Shown piece by piece: positions 9,137 to 17,443 of a DNA stretch of 64,000 bases. Source of the stretch: CAVRQM01 sp963732775. Its GTDB lineage: Bacteria; Pseudomonadota; Alphaproteobacteria; Acetobacterales; Acetobacteraceae. A program made the position numbers and the translations under genes. The DNA is taken from the NCBI GenBank assembly GCA_963732775.1, contig CAVTAR010000004.1:248001-312000 (forward strand), written 5' to 3'. Positions within the stretch are counted from its first letter, which is position 1. The number at the start of each line of letters is the position of its first letter. Under the pieces are notes generated by a model. That model saw only the letters and a program-made list of their open reading frames with translations. It searched no databases and had not been told where the DNA came from.

Positions 9137-10377
9137 TCACCGCGCCAGTGCTGCGGCCGGCCGGAGCACCGAGCCGAGCAGGGCGCGCAGGTCGCCGCCG
9201 GCGAACCGCCGGCCCTCGATGCCGGCGGCGGCGGCGGCCTGCATGTCGCTCGGCTGGTCCCCCACCATCACGCAGTCCGCCGGATCGAGCCGCCAGGCGC
9301 GCAGCAGGTCGAGCAGCATCCCGGGCCCCGGCTTGCGCCAGCTATCCTCGCGGGCATAGGCGGCGACCACGGCCTCGGGATGGCTCGGGCAATAGCGCCA
9401 GTCGTCGATCGTGGCGCCGAAGCCGTGCAGCTCGCCGCGCAGCCAGTCGTACAGCGCCCGCACCGCCGCCTCGTCGTACAGCCCCCGCGCGACGCCGGAC
9501 TGGTTGGTCGCGACGAAGACGTGCCAGCCGCGCTCGCAGGCGTCGCGCACCGCCGCGCGGGCGGTCGCGGTCCACTCGAAGCGCTCGCGGTCGCCGACAT
9601 AGCCGTGGTCGACGTTCAGCACCCCGTCGCGGTCGAGGATCAACGCGCGACGCCGGCCGAACCGCGCCGGCACCTCGGCGCGGGCGCGGGCGAGGTCGAC
9701 CGGCGTGCCGATGTCGACGAACCAGCCGTCCCGCACCGTGCCGCGCAGCTGGCCGGCGGCGGCGAGCCGGGGTACACGTCGTGCTCCAGCGAACACGTCG
9801 CCTCGGCGTGGTCGAGCATCTCGCGCGACAGCACGGCGACGCCGGCGTGGGCGGGACCGGCCGGCGCGCCGCCGAATGCGGCGACGCGGGCGCCGTCCAG
9901 CGTCACGCGGCTGCATCGCCCGCTCGGGTCGTCGCGCCGCAGCAGCAGCCGCGCCAGCACGCCGGGATCGTCGCCGGCCGCGTCGGCCAGCAGCGCCGCC
10001 CAGTTCGAGTCCATCAGCGAGTCGCCGTTGAGCAGCAGGAAGCGCCGGTCCAGCCGCTCCCGCGCCCGGTGCAGCGCGCCGCCGGTGCCAGCCGGCTCGG
10101 CCTCGGCGGCGATGTCGATGTCGAGCCGGCGCGGCAGGCTCGCCGCGATCCCCGGCAGCGCCGCGCGCCAGCGTTCCGCGTGCCGGTCGGCCAGCAGCAG
10201 CACCCGTTCCACCCCGTAGCGGCACAGCTCGCGCAGCACCCAGGCGAGGAACGGCCGGTCGCCGACCTCCAGCAACGGCTTCGGCGTGTCCGCGGCCAGC
10301 GCGCCGAGCCGGCTGCCCAGCCCGCCCACCAGCACCACCGCCTGGCGGATCGTCGCCGGATGCGCGCTGCCCGCCAC
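9137..10377 (-). CDS. Bifunctional sugar nucleotidyltransferase / HAD-IIIA phosphatase (heptose type), one frameshift
   Basis: About 413 aa from ATG 10377. Residues 1-235 are a nucleotidyltransferase with the signature VGGLGSRLGALAADTPKP near residue 17 and LLNGDSLMD for metal binding. It ends in DGWFVDIGTPVDL, as in mannose/heptose-1-phosphate nucleotidyltransferases. Residues about 245-410 are a HAD-IIIA phosphatase with LDRDGVLNVDHGY, ATNQSGVARG and MVGDQPSDMQAA, as in GmhB. A missing base near 9769 breaks the frame between them (after EHDVYP). Fusions of this kind are known in GDP- or ADP-heptose pathways, where phosphatase and nucleotidyltransferase steps follow each other. Its place next to the glycosyltransferases suggests it supplies their activated heptose; the exact nucleotide is not decidable here. 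Confidence 0.8.
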
Positions 10378-10386
10378 GTTGCCCTC

Positions 10387-11580
10387 CTAGGTTCGCCGCC
10401 GCGCGGCCAGCGACGCGCGTACGGCCGCCACTACCGCCCGCGTGGAGACTGGTCCATACGCGAGCCGCAGCAGGCTCGCCACCAGCGGCGCTGCCCGTTC
10501 CGGCAACGGCGCCAGGTGGCGCGGCTCGGGGCGGGCGCGGGTCACGACGGCCTGCGGGCGGGTCATGGCGAGCAGGCCCTCGGCGCCGCGCGTGGTGCCG
10601 AAGCCGCTCTCGCCGGCGCCGCCGAACGGCAGCCGCGGATCGGCGGTCGGCGCGATCACGTCGCCCACCAGCACGCAGCCGGCGCGCAGCCGGAGCGCCA
10701 CGTCGCGCGCCCTGGCCGCCGGCCCGAACACGGCCGCCCCCAGCGCATAGGGGCTCGCGTTCGCGGCCCGCACCACGTCGTCCGTGCTCTCGAGCGGGAT
10801 CGAGGCGTCGCCCAGGGCCGCGCGGAACCCCGCCTCGGCCGCGCGCTCCACCACGACGCGGCGCGGCGCGATGCAGGTCTGCCCGCCGTTGAAACCCCGC
10901 CCGAAGCGCAGCGCGCGCGCGGCATAGTCCATGTCCGCGCCGGCCAGCACCACGAAGGCGTCCTCGCCGGACAGCTCCATGATGGAGGGCGTCAGGTGCG
11001 CCGCCGCGTCGGCCAGCACGGCGCGGCCGGTCGCCGAACCGCCGGTCAGCACCACCAGGTCCACGCCGCCGGCGATCAGCGCCCGCGTCGCGGCGATGCT
11101 CTCGTCGGCGACGGTGAACAGGCCCTCCGGCAGCCCGGCGTCAGCCAGCAGCGCGGCCAGCCTGGCCAGCGGACGGGTCCAGCCCGGCGCCGGCTTGGCG
11201 ATCACGGCGTTGCCGGCCACCAGCGCCTGCAACGACTGTACCGCCGGCAGCAGCAGCGGGTAGTTGCCCGGGCCGATCACCAGCACGGTGCCGAGCGGCA
11301 GCCGCCGGATTTCCAGCGACGTGCCGAACAGCCAGAGCGGCCGCCCGCCGCGCGGCCGGCGCGGGGCCAGCTTCCGTGCCGCCTCGCGCTCGAGAAACCG
11401 ACACGCGGCCAGCAGCGGCATCACCTCGGCGACCAGGATGTCCGCCTCGCTCGCCGCGGGTCGCGCCGCGGCGCGGGCCAGCGCCGCGGCGTCCCCGGCG
11501 ATGGCGTGGCGCAGCCGGCGCACCACGGCCAGCCGCGCCGCGACCGGCAGGGCCGCCCACGCCGCCGCCGGCGTGCTCAC
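10387..11580 (-). CDS. Aldehyde dehydrogenase, C30-carotenoid (CrtNc/AldH-like) type
   Basis: A 397-aa aldehyde dehydrogenase from GTG 11580, overlapping the upstream GT2 stop by 4 bases. It shows VLVIGPGNYPLLLP and KPAPG for cofactor binding, the general-base Glu in IMELSGED, and the nucleophile C236 in FNGGQTC. It is shorter than the usual 450-500 aa: the N-terminal oligomerisation arm is reduced and the C-terminus carries an extra arginine-rich tail. Pairing with a membrane GT2 of CrtQ/HpnB type is typical of C30 carotenoid (diaponeurosporenoate-like) or hopanoid gene sets in acetic-acid-group and methylotrophic alphaproteobacteria. The pigment role is inferred from this pairing only; no phytoene synthase or desaturase lies in the window. 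Confidence 0.78.
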   Translation of the reverse strand: MSTPAAAWAALPVAARLAVVRRLRHAIAGDAAALARAAARPAASEADILVAEVMPLLAACRFLEREAARKLAPRRPRGGRPLWLFGTSLEIRRLPLGTVLVIGPGNYPLLLPAVQSLQALVAGNAVIAKPAPGWTRPLARLAALLADAGLPEGLFTVADESIAATRALIAGGVDLVVLTGGSATGRAVLADAAAHLTPSIMELSGEDAFVVLAGADMDYAARALRFGRGFNGGQTCIAPRRVVVERAAEAGFRAALGDASIPLESTDDVVRAANASPYALGAAVFGPAARARDVALRLRAGCVLVGDVIAPTADPRLPFGGAGESGFGTTRGAEGLLAMTRPQAVVTRARPEPRHLAPLPERAAPLVASLLRLAYGPVSTRAVVAAVRASLAARRRT

Positions 11581-12668
11581 GTGGTCTGCGTCCGGCCCCG
11601 CCAGATCTGCGCCCTCGCCGTGCCGCGCAGCAGGGCGCGCCATTGCAGCACCAGCGTCGCCGCGACCGCGAGCGGCGTCAGGGCCACGCTGAGCCAGGGC
11701 TGGCCGAACCGCCACGCCACGGCGATGCGCGACAGCAGCAGCAGCAGCACCGCGCCCACCAATGTCGCCGGCGGGCCCGGCAGCAGCAGCGCCAGCAGCG
11801 GCGCGGCCACGAAGCCGCCGCCCAGCAGCACCGTCCACACCGGCAGCGCCGCCGGCTTGGCCATGCCCTCGCGCGCGTTCTTCGAGAAGCCGCGCCAGGT
11901 CGCGGCGAACCCCTCGTACATGCGGCACGACGCGATGGCCGAGCCGTCGAACAGCCCGGTCATGTGCCCCGCCGCCCGGAAGGCGCGCGGCAGCGTCACG
12001 CCGTCGTGCCAGGTGCCGCGCACCGCGCCGTGCCCGCCGATCGCGTGGTAGGCCGCCGCATCCGCCAGCATCACCTGGCCGCACCCCGCGCCGAACCCCG
12101 GCAGGCGCGAGCGCCGCATCGCCGCGAACGGCAGATACCCGAGCAGCACCACGTGGATCAGCGGCACCAGCAGCATCTCGCCCAGCGTCTCGGCGCGCTC
12201 GCGCGGGAACGCCGAGGCCAGCGCCAGCCGCTCGGCGCGCAGCCCGGCGGCGAGGCGCGCCACCGCGTCGGGCGCGAGGCGGACGTCGGCGTCGATGAAC
12301 AGCAGGATGCCGTGCCGCGCCGCACCCGCCCCGGCCAGGCAGGCGTGCGGCTTGCCGGCCCAGCCCGGCGGCAGCTTGGCCGGCACCACGCGGCGCAGCC
12401 GGGGGTCGGCCGCCGCCTGCGCCGCGACGATCGCGGGCGTCGCATCGGTCGAGTGATCGTCCACCACCACGACCTCCAGCGTGCAGCCGGTGCTCGCCCG
12501 CACCGCGTCGAGGCAGGCGCCGATGTTGGCCGCCTCGTCGCGCGCCGGAATGACCACCGACACCGCGAGCCCCTCGGGCACCGCGCGCGGCGGCGGGCGG
12601 AACAGCCGCAGGTTCCACAGCGTCAGCACCGCCGGCAGCAGGGCGAGCAGGCTCGCCAGCAAAATCAT
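11577..12668 (-). CDS. Membrane family-2 glycosyltransferase (CrtQ/HpnB-like)
   Basis: A 363-aa protein. One hydrophobic segment at residues 1-20 anchors the N-terminus. The GT2 domain spans about 35-220 with VSVVIPARDEAANI, VVDDHSTD and LFIDADVR. The conserved GFGAGCGQVMLADAAAYHAIGG-like acceptor region contains the gene's GHGAVRG and WHDGVTL elements. Two or three hydrophobic segments near the C-terminus (about 285-345) complete the usual CrtQ/HpnB topology. It is the first gene of a two-gene unit with the aldehyde dehydrogenase. It probably glycosylates a C30 terpenoid acid or a related lipid on the inner membrane; the acceptor is inferred from the partner gene. Confidence 0.8.
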   Translation of the reverse strand: MILLASLLALLPAVLTLWNLRLFRPPPRAVPEGLAVSVVIPARDEAANIGACLDAVRASTGCTLEVVVVDDHSTDATPAIVAAQAAADPRLRRVVPAKLPPGWAGKPHACLAGAGAARHGILLFIDADVRLAPDAVARLAAGLRAERLALASAFPRERAETLGEMLLVPLIHVVLLGYLPFAAMRRSRLPGFGAGCGQVMLADAAAYHAIGGHGAVRGTWHDGVTLPRAFRAAGHMTGLFDGSAIASCRMYEGFAATWRGFSKNAREGMAKPAALPVWTVLLGGGFVAAPLLALLLPGPPATLVGAVLLLLLSRIAVAWRFGQPWLSVALTPLAVAATLVLQWRALLRGTARAQIWRGRTQTT

Positions 12669-12678
12669 CCTCTTCTCG

Positions 12679-12710
12679 CTCTCCCCTGGGGAGAGGGCCG
12701 GGGTGAGGGG
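12679..12710. repeat. Intergenic palindromic repeat (short copy)
   Basis: CTCTCCCC-T-GGGGAGAG hairpin (12679-12695) followed by a GGCCGGGGTGAGGGG tail. The same tail and a related hairpin form the arms of the large inverted repeat at 53393-53476, so this looks like one member of a dispersed repeat family. It sits in the 70-base gap between ggt and the GT2 gene, both read leftwards. Confidence 0.7.
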
Positions 12711-12738
12711 CGTGCCGCGCGATGCCGATCGGGAGCGC

Positions 12739-14508
12739 TCAAAACCCCACCGCCGCCCCCGCCGGCCGCCGCGGATCGTGCGCGCCGTACAGCAGCCCTG
12801 CCCCGCCGGCCCGCGCCGGCGTCGAATCGTCCCCCGCCGAGGCGCCCGCCGCCCCGACCTGCACCCCGGCCGCCATCCCGCCCGGCGGAGCGACCGCGAT
12901 CAGCTCGGCCGAGCCCCACGGCGCCTGCTCCTGGATCGTGTAGCCCTGCCCGCGCAGCAGCGCTGCCGTGTCGGGCGACAGCGCGAACGGCTCGGCGAAC
13001 AGCAGGTCGGGCAGCCACTGCGTATGCAGCCGCGGCGCGTCCACCGCCTGCTGCGGCGCCATGCCGTGGTCGATCAGGTCCAGCAGCGTCTCGGCGACGA
13101 TGCTGATGATGCGCGAGCCGCCCGGCGAGCCCAGCACGTAGGCAAGCCGGCCGTGGTCCAGCACGATGGTCGGCGCCATCGACGACAGCGGCCGCTTGCC
13201 GGGCGCGATGGCGTTGCGCAGCCCCTGCACCAGGCCGAACAGGTTCGGCGTGTCGGGTGCGACCGAGAAATCGTCCATCTCGTCGTTCATCAGGAACCCC
13301 GTGCCCGGCGCCATCACCACCGCGCCGAACGCGCCGTTCAGCGTGTAGGTGACGCTGGCCGCGTTGCCGGCCGGATCGACGACCACGTACGCCGTCGTCT
13401 CGGCCTGCTCGTGCGGCGCGACCCCGGGCCGCAGCGTCGCGGACGGCGTCGCGCGCGCGCCGATGGCCGCGCGGACCGCCGCCTCGTGCGACGCCGACAG
13501 CAGCCAGTCGAGCGGGTTGGCCACCGTCGCCGGGTCGCCGAGGTACATGTTCCGATCCAGGAAGGCGTGCCGCATCGCCTCGGCCATGACATGGACCGAG
13601 GCGGCGGAATGGAAGCCCAGCGCGTGCAGGTCGACCCCCTCCAGCACGCCCAGGATCTCGCACAGCGTCGTGCCGCCCGACGACGGCGGCGGTGCCGACA
13701 GGATTTCCCGCCCGCGATACGAACAGCGCAGCGGCGCCGCCTCGCGCACGCGGTAGGCGGCGAAGTCGGCCGCCGTCAGCGCCCCGCCGGAGGCCGCCGC
13801 CACCGCCTCGGGGATGCGCCCGGCGTAGAACGCCTCCGGGCCGTGCTCGGCCACGCCCTCCAGCGTGCCGGCAAGGTCGGACTGCACCAGCCGCTCGCCG
13901 GCCGCGAGCGGGCTGCCGTCCGGGTGCAGGAACACCCGCGCGCTGGCCGGGTCGGCGGCGAACCGCGGCGTCCGCAGCCGCAGCACGTCGACATCGGCCC
14001 CGGTCAGCACGAACCCCTCGCGCGCCAGCCGGATCGCCGGGGCCATCACCGTCGCCCGTGGCAGCGTGCCGTAGCGTTGCAGGGCGGCGTCGAGCCCGGC
14101 CACGGTGCCCGGCACGCCGGCCGCCTTCCAGCCGTACAGCGAGGCGTCCGCCACCGCACGGCCGTCCGCGCCGAGGTACATCCCCGCACTCGCCGCCGCC
14201 GGCGCCGCCTCGCGGAAGTCGAGGAACGCCGCGCGCCCGTCGGCCAGCCGCAGCACCAGGAAGCCGCCGCCGCCGATGTTGCCGCAGCACGGGTTGACCA
14301 CCGCCTCGGCGTAGCCGACCGCGACCGCGGCATCGACCGCGTTGCCGCCGGCGCGCAGGATGTCGGCGCCCACGTCCGACGCGAGGCGCTGCGCCGTGAC
14401 CACCATGGCGTGCGGCGCTTCCACCGCCGGCGGCGAGGCCGCGGCGGCCGCCCGGGCCAGCAGCAGCAGGAGCGCCGCGACGGCGCGTGCCGACCCTTGG
14501 CGCGTCAT
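12739..14508 (-). CDS. ggt: Gamma-glutamyltransferase (glutathione hydrolase)
   Basis: A 589-aa Ntn-hydrolase precursor from ATG 14508. A signal peptide (about residues 1-24, alanine and leucine rich) sends it to the periplasm. The large-subunit marker GNIGGGGFLVLRLADG is present. The autoprocessing and catalytic nucleophile is T371 in ETTAYVVVD, followed by NAASVTYTLNGAFGA. The oxyanion region reads KRPLSSMAPTIV, and GSPGGSRII lies near the C-terminus. Length and motif spacing are normal for the family. It cleaves and transfers gamma-glutamyl groups from glutathione and related peptides. Its ATG overlaps the stop of the upstream SH3 gene by 4 bases, which suggests a periplasmic or envelope unit. 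Confidence 0.95.
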   Translation of the reverse strand: MTRQGSARAVAALLLLLARAAAAASPPAVEAPHAMVVTAQRLASDVGADILRAGGNAVDAAVAVGYAEAVVNPCCGNIGGGGFLVLRLADGRAAFLDFREAAPAAASAGMYLGADGRAVADASLYGWKAAGVPGTVAGLDAALQRYGTLPRATVMAPAIRLAREGFVLTGADVDVLRLRTPRFAADPASARVFLHPDGSPLAAGERLVQSDLAGTLEGVAEHGPEAFYAGRIPEAVAAASGGALTAADFAAYRVREAAPLRCSYRGREILSAPPPSSGGTTLCEILGVLEGVDLHALGFHSAASVHVMAEAMRHAFLDRNMYLGDPATVANPLDWLLSASHEAAVRAAIGARATPSATLRPGVAPHEQAETTAYVVVDPAGNAASVTYTLNGAFGAVVMAPGTGFLMNDEMDDFSVAPDTPNLFGLVQGLRNAIAPGKRPLSSMAPTIVLDHGRLAYVLGSPGGSRIISIVAETLLDLIDHGMAPQQAVDAPRLHTQWLPDLLFAEPFALSPDTAALLRGQGYTIQEQAPWGSAELIAVAPPGGMAAGVQVGAAGASAGDDSTPARAGGAGLLYGAHDPRRPAGAAVGF

Positions 14509-15338
14509 TCGATCGCCTCGTCCGCCGAGACGCCGTAGATGCCCGAGCGCGGCAGCCAGCCGTGATAGTCGCCGGCCTGCACCTCGCACCACGCCGAGCC
14601 GCCCGGGCACTTGCGGATATGCCCCACCACCCCCGGCATGAGCTGGGCGACCGCGTCCGCCGCGTCGGCGGGCGAGCCCCGCAGCACCTGCTCGCGGCCC
14701 TGCACGGCGAACCCGCGCCGCCCGGTCAGCGTCGCCGCGTGCACCCAGCCCTTGGTGCCGTCCTGCTCCTGCACCAGCCGCCAGACCTCGAACTCGCGCA
14801 GCACCTGCACCGGGTAGTCGCGGCGGTGATAGACCCAGTCGATCGGATACTGCGTGCCGGGGCCGCTGCGCAGGTTCACCTCGTCGGAGCGGAACGACAC
14901 CCAGCGCGGGATCGGCAGGCCGGTGCTGGCGCCCTTGGTCGGGTCGGGCGGCGGGCGCGCCGGCACCGGCGGCGCGATCACCGCCGGGGCCGGGGCGATC
15001 ACCGCGGGCTTCGCCGCCGGCTTGGCCGCCGCCGCCTTGGCCGCCGGCCTGGTGCCCGGCTTGCCGACTGGCTTGGCGGCGGCCTTGGCCGGATGCGGCG
15101 CGGGCTTCTTTGGCGGAGCGGCCGGTGCCGCCACCACCGGCACCGCCGCCCGCGGCTTCACGGGCGGGAATGCGGGCTTGGGCGCAGGCTTGGGCGCGGG
15201 CGGCACGGGCGACCGCGGGGGGGCGCCCGTGCCCGCCGGCGGCGGCAACGGCTGGGCGGAGATCGCCTGCGCCCGGGCATGGCCGGCCAGGGCGAGCCAG
15301 CCCGCGCACAGCCACACGGCGCCGGTCGCCGGCTTCAC
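14505..15338 (-). CDS. Secreted SH3-domain protein with Pro/Ala/Lys-rich linker
   Basis: A 277-aa protein. Residues 1-23 are a signal peptide (cut after HARAQA-like sequence). Residues about 25-135 are low complexity, dominated by Pro, Ala and Lys (KPAAKPA-type runs), and probably span periplasmic space or bind the wall. Residues about 143-205 are a bacterial SH3 domain (VNLRSGPGTQYPIDWVY, GTKGWVHAA), and a second diverged SH3-like stretch follows (MPGVVGHIRKC, GWLPRSGIYGV). Two-SH3 proteins of this layout are common in alphaproteobacteria and are usually linked to peptidoglycan. It overlaps both neighbours by 4 bases (ggt downstream, DsrE-like upstream). Confidence 0.82.
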   Translation of the reverse strand: MKPATGAVWLCAGWLALAGHARAQAISAQPLPPPAGTGAPPRSPVPPAPKPAPKPAFPPVKPRAAVPVVAAPAAPPKKPAPHPAKAAAKPVGKPGTRPAAKAAAAKPAAKPAVIAPAPAVIAPPVPARPPPDPTKGASTGLPIPRWVSFRSDEVNLRSGPGTQYPIDWVYHRRDYPVQVLREFEVWRLVQEQDGTKGWVHAATLTGRRGFAVQGREQVLRGSPADAADAVAQLMPGVVGHIRKCPGGSAWCEVQAGDYHGWLPRSGIYGVSADEAIE

Positions 15339-15730
15339 AGCGTGATCACCTGGCCGCCGCGCACCGCCTCCAGGAACGTCACCACGCCGGCCACCTCCAC
15401 GCCCTCGGCCAGCGCGCCCCGCGGGATGGCGGCCAGCCGCAGCCCGCTCTCGCAGGCGATCCGCCGCACCCCCAGTTCGGCGGCGGCCAGGCGCAGCTCG
15501 CCGAGCCCCGCCACCCCCTGCGCGCGCACCCCCGCGTCGCGGCCGGAGCCGGCCAGGCCCGACCAGTCCTCGGCCAGCGCGCGGCAGCCGTCGTTGGTGG
15601 CGAACAGCACCACGCGCCGCCCGACCGCCGCCGCCGCGGCCGCCACGACGAAGGCGTAGTGCGCCCGCTCGTGCGTCCCCGAGATCAGCAGCACGCCCAG
15701 CGGCGCGGCATCGGGCGCGTCAGACGGCAT
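15335..15730 (-). CDS. DsrE-family protein
   Basis: A 131-aa cytoplasmic protein with the DsrE/F-like fold pattern: LGVLLISGTHERAHYAFVVAAAAAAVG at the first strand and helix, VVLFATNDGC, and VRRIACESG late in the chain. DsrE-like proteins often carry or sense sulfane sulfur through a cysteine near the middle. Here the Cys in the IACESGL segment is in the position used by some members, but no activity can be assigned. It overlaps the MoeB/ThiF-like gene by 11 bases and the SH3 gene by 4. The pairing with an E1-like enzyme makes a sulfur-transfer role plausible. Confidence 0.75.
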   Translation of the reverse strand: MPSDAPDAAPLGVLLISGTHERAHYAFVVAAAAAAVGRRVVLFATNDGCRALAEDWSGLAGSGRDAGVRAQGVAGLGELRLAAAELGVRRIACESGLRLAAIPRGALAEGVEVAGVVTFLEAVRGGQVITL

Positions 15731-16538
15731 CGACGCTCTCCCGCGCCGCGTGCGCCGACAGGTCGCGCAGCGTCGCGTGCTCGCCGCAGGCCGGGCACGC
15801 GGGGTCGCGCGGTAGGGCGATGGTGCGCATCCGTGCCGCCAGCGCGTCCCACAGCAGCAGCCGCCCCGCCAGCCCCTCGCCGATGCCGCAGATCTCCTTG
15901 ATCACCTCGCTCGCCTGCAGCGTGCCGAGCACGCCCGTTACCGCGCCCAGCACGCCGGCCTCGCTGCAGCTCGGCACCAGCCCGGCCGGCGGCGCCGCCG
16001 GGTGCAGGCAGCGGTAGCAGGGATAGCCCCCCGCGTGCGGTTTAAACGTCGCGAGCTGCCCCTCGAAGCGCAGCACCGCGGCCGAGACCAGCGTGCGCCG
16101 CGCCAGCACGCAGGCGTCGGCGATCAGGAACCGGGAGGCGAAGTTGTCGGTGCCGTCGCAGACGATGTCGAACCGCTCCACCAGCCCCAGCGCGTTCGCG
16201 GCGTCGAGCCGGTACGCCATCGCCTCGATGTGCGGCCCGGGGTTGAGCCGCCGCGCCGCCTCGGCCGCCGCGATGGCCTTCGGCCGGCCGACATCGGTGG
16301 TGGCGAACGCGACCTGCCGCTGCAGGTTGGACAGCTCCACCGTGTCGCCGTCGACGATGCCGATATGCCCCACCCCGGCGGCGGCCAAGTATAGCAGCAG
16401 CGGCGCCCCGAGCCCGCCCGCGCCGACCACCAGCACGCTGGCCGCCGCCAGCCGCGCCTGGCCGACGCCGCCCAGCTCCGGCAGCAGGATGTGGCGCGAG
16501 TAGCGCTGGATGTCGGCTTCGGAGAAATCGAGGTCCAT
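15720..16538 (-). CDS. moeB: MoeB/ThiF/HesA-family adenylyltransferase
   Basis: A 272-aa E1-like enzyme from ATG 16538. It shows the Rossmann ATP site VVGAGGLGAPLLLYLAAAG near residue 37, the Arg-finger region QRYSRHILLPELGGVGQ at the N-terminus, and DGTDNFASRF. The zinc pairs are C-x2-C in YRC and C-x2-C in PACPAC near the end. There is no C-terminal rhodanese domain. The family adenylates the C-terminal Gly-Gly of MoaD or ThiS so that sulfur can be loaded for molybdopterin or thiamine synthesis. Two molybdoenzymes in this window (fdsA and 35350-37428) fit MoeB, but ThiF cannot be excluded from sequence alone. Confidence 0.85.
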   Translation of the reverse strand: MDLDFSEADIQRYSRHILLPELGGVGQARLAAASVLVVGAGGLGAPLLLYLAAAGVGHIGIVDGDTVELSNLQRQVAFATTDVGRPKAIAAAEAARRLNPGPHIEAMAYRLDAANALGLVERFDIVCDGTDNFASRFLIADACVLARRTLVSAAVLRFEGQLATFKPHAGGYPCYRCLHPAAPPAGLVPSCSEAGVLGAVTGVLGTLQASEVIKEICGIGEGLAGRLLLWDALAARMRTIALPRDPACPACGEHATLRDLSAHAARESVDAV

Positions 16539-16746
16539 CGGCTGGGATATAGCGGCCCGGGCGGCGGGAGTCAGCCGCACCGGGTCGGGAGGGGTCAGGG
16601 ATCGGGCGGAGCCCGGCAGCCGGCGAGCAGGCGACACACACAGCCGGGTCAAAGCCGCTGCCCCAGCGGACGGTGCCCGCGGCAGATCGCGTGATGCTCC
16701 GATCAGATCGGCAGTGCCGTCAGGCCGCTGCCGCCACCGACCCGCC

Positions 16747-17304
16747 CTACGCAACCGCCTTCCACTTGATCGAACAGCCGATCGACGGCACCTGGCCGGG
16801 CGGCGCCAGGCCGGTCGCCGCGATGGCGCGCATGGCCTCCACCAGCTCCCGGCGGGCGCCGGCGGGCGGCGGGCTGGTTCGGCCCTCATCGAGGCGGCCA
16901 CGGTAGCGCAGCCGGCGGTGCGCGTCGTAGCCGAAGAAGTCGGGCGTGCAGGCGGCGTCGTACGCGCGCGCCACCGACTGGTCGGCGTCGTGCAGATAGG
17001 CGAACGGAAACGCGTGCGCCTGCGCGAACTGCCGCATTGCCTCGAACGAGTCGGCGGGGTAGGCGTCAGCGTCGTTAGAGCAGATGGCGGCGAAGCCGAT
17101 CCCTTCGGCCATCAGCGTCCGGGCGTCGGCCACCAGGCGGTTGATCACCGCCTTCACATAGGGGCAGTGGTTGCAGATGAAGACGATCACCGTGCCGTTC
17201 CGGCCGGCGATGTCGTCGAGCGCGTAGTCCCGCCCGTCGGTGCCCGGCAGCCGGAACTCCTCGGCGGCGGCGTCCAGCGTCAGCGGCGGCGGCGTCGTGG
17301 CCAT
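16747..17304 (-). CDS. Thioredoxin-fold peroxiredoxin-like protein (AhpC/TSA family)
   Basis: A 185-aa protein. I chose ATG 17304 because a GAGGAG ribosome site lies just before it; an upstream in-frame start would translate through that site. The thioredoxin fold has a redox CNHCPYV motif (C44 and C47), a VIVFICN strand before it and CTPDFFGYD later. This type (about 180-200 aa, CNHCPYV) is widespread in bacteria and usually annotated as thioredoxin family or redoxin-domain protein. It has no signal peptide, so it is probably cytoplasmic. It ends at GCSIKWK, a conserved terminal segment of this subfamily. The 208 bases between it and the MoeB-like gene show no open frame or hairpin that I can support. 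Confidence 0.85.
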   Translation of the reverse strand: MATTPPPLTLDAAAEEFRLPGTDGRDYALDDIAGRNGTVIVFICNHCPYVKAVINRLVADARTLMAEGIGFAAICSNDADAYPADSFEAMRQFAQAHAFPFAYLHDADQSVARAYDAACTPDFFGYDAHRRLRYRGRLDEGRTSPPPAGARRELVEAMRAIAATGLAPPGQVPSIGCSIKWKAVA

Positions 17305-17443
17305 GGGCGGCTCCTCGGGCTCGGCACCCACGCTAGCACGAACCCGCCACGATGCCGCCGCCCGACCTACGTGCTCGCCCCGCTACACACTCCCAAGCCA
17401 CGTTCCGCTTGACTTCCACCCCCGTATCGTTCATGTTCCGTTC

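Noticed and set aside
8344..12051. Very long plus-strand open frame of over 1200 codons
   Set aside because: It lies antisense to well-supported genes and encodes Arg/Ala/Pro-rich sequence without any domain; typical of high-GC shadow frames.
12739..15315. An 858-codon fusion of the SH3 region with gamma-glutamyltransferase
   Set aside because: The frame upstream of 14508 is a shadow of the SH3 gene; the GGT signal peptide starts at 14508.
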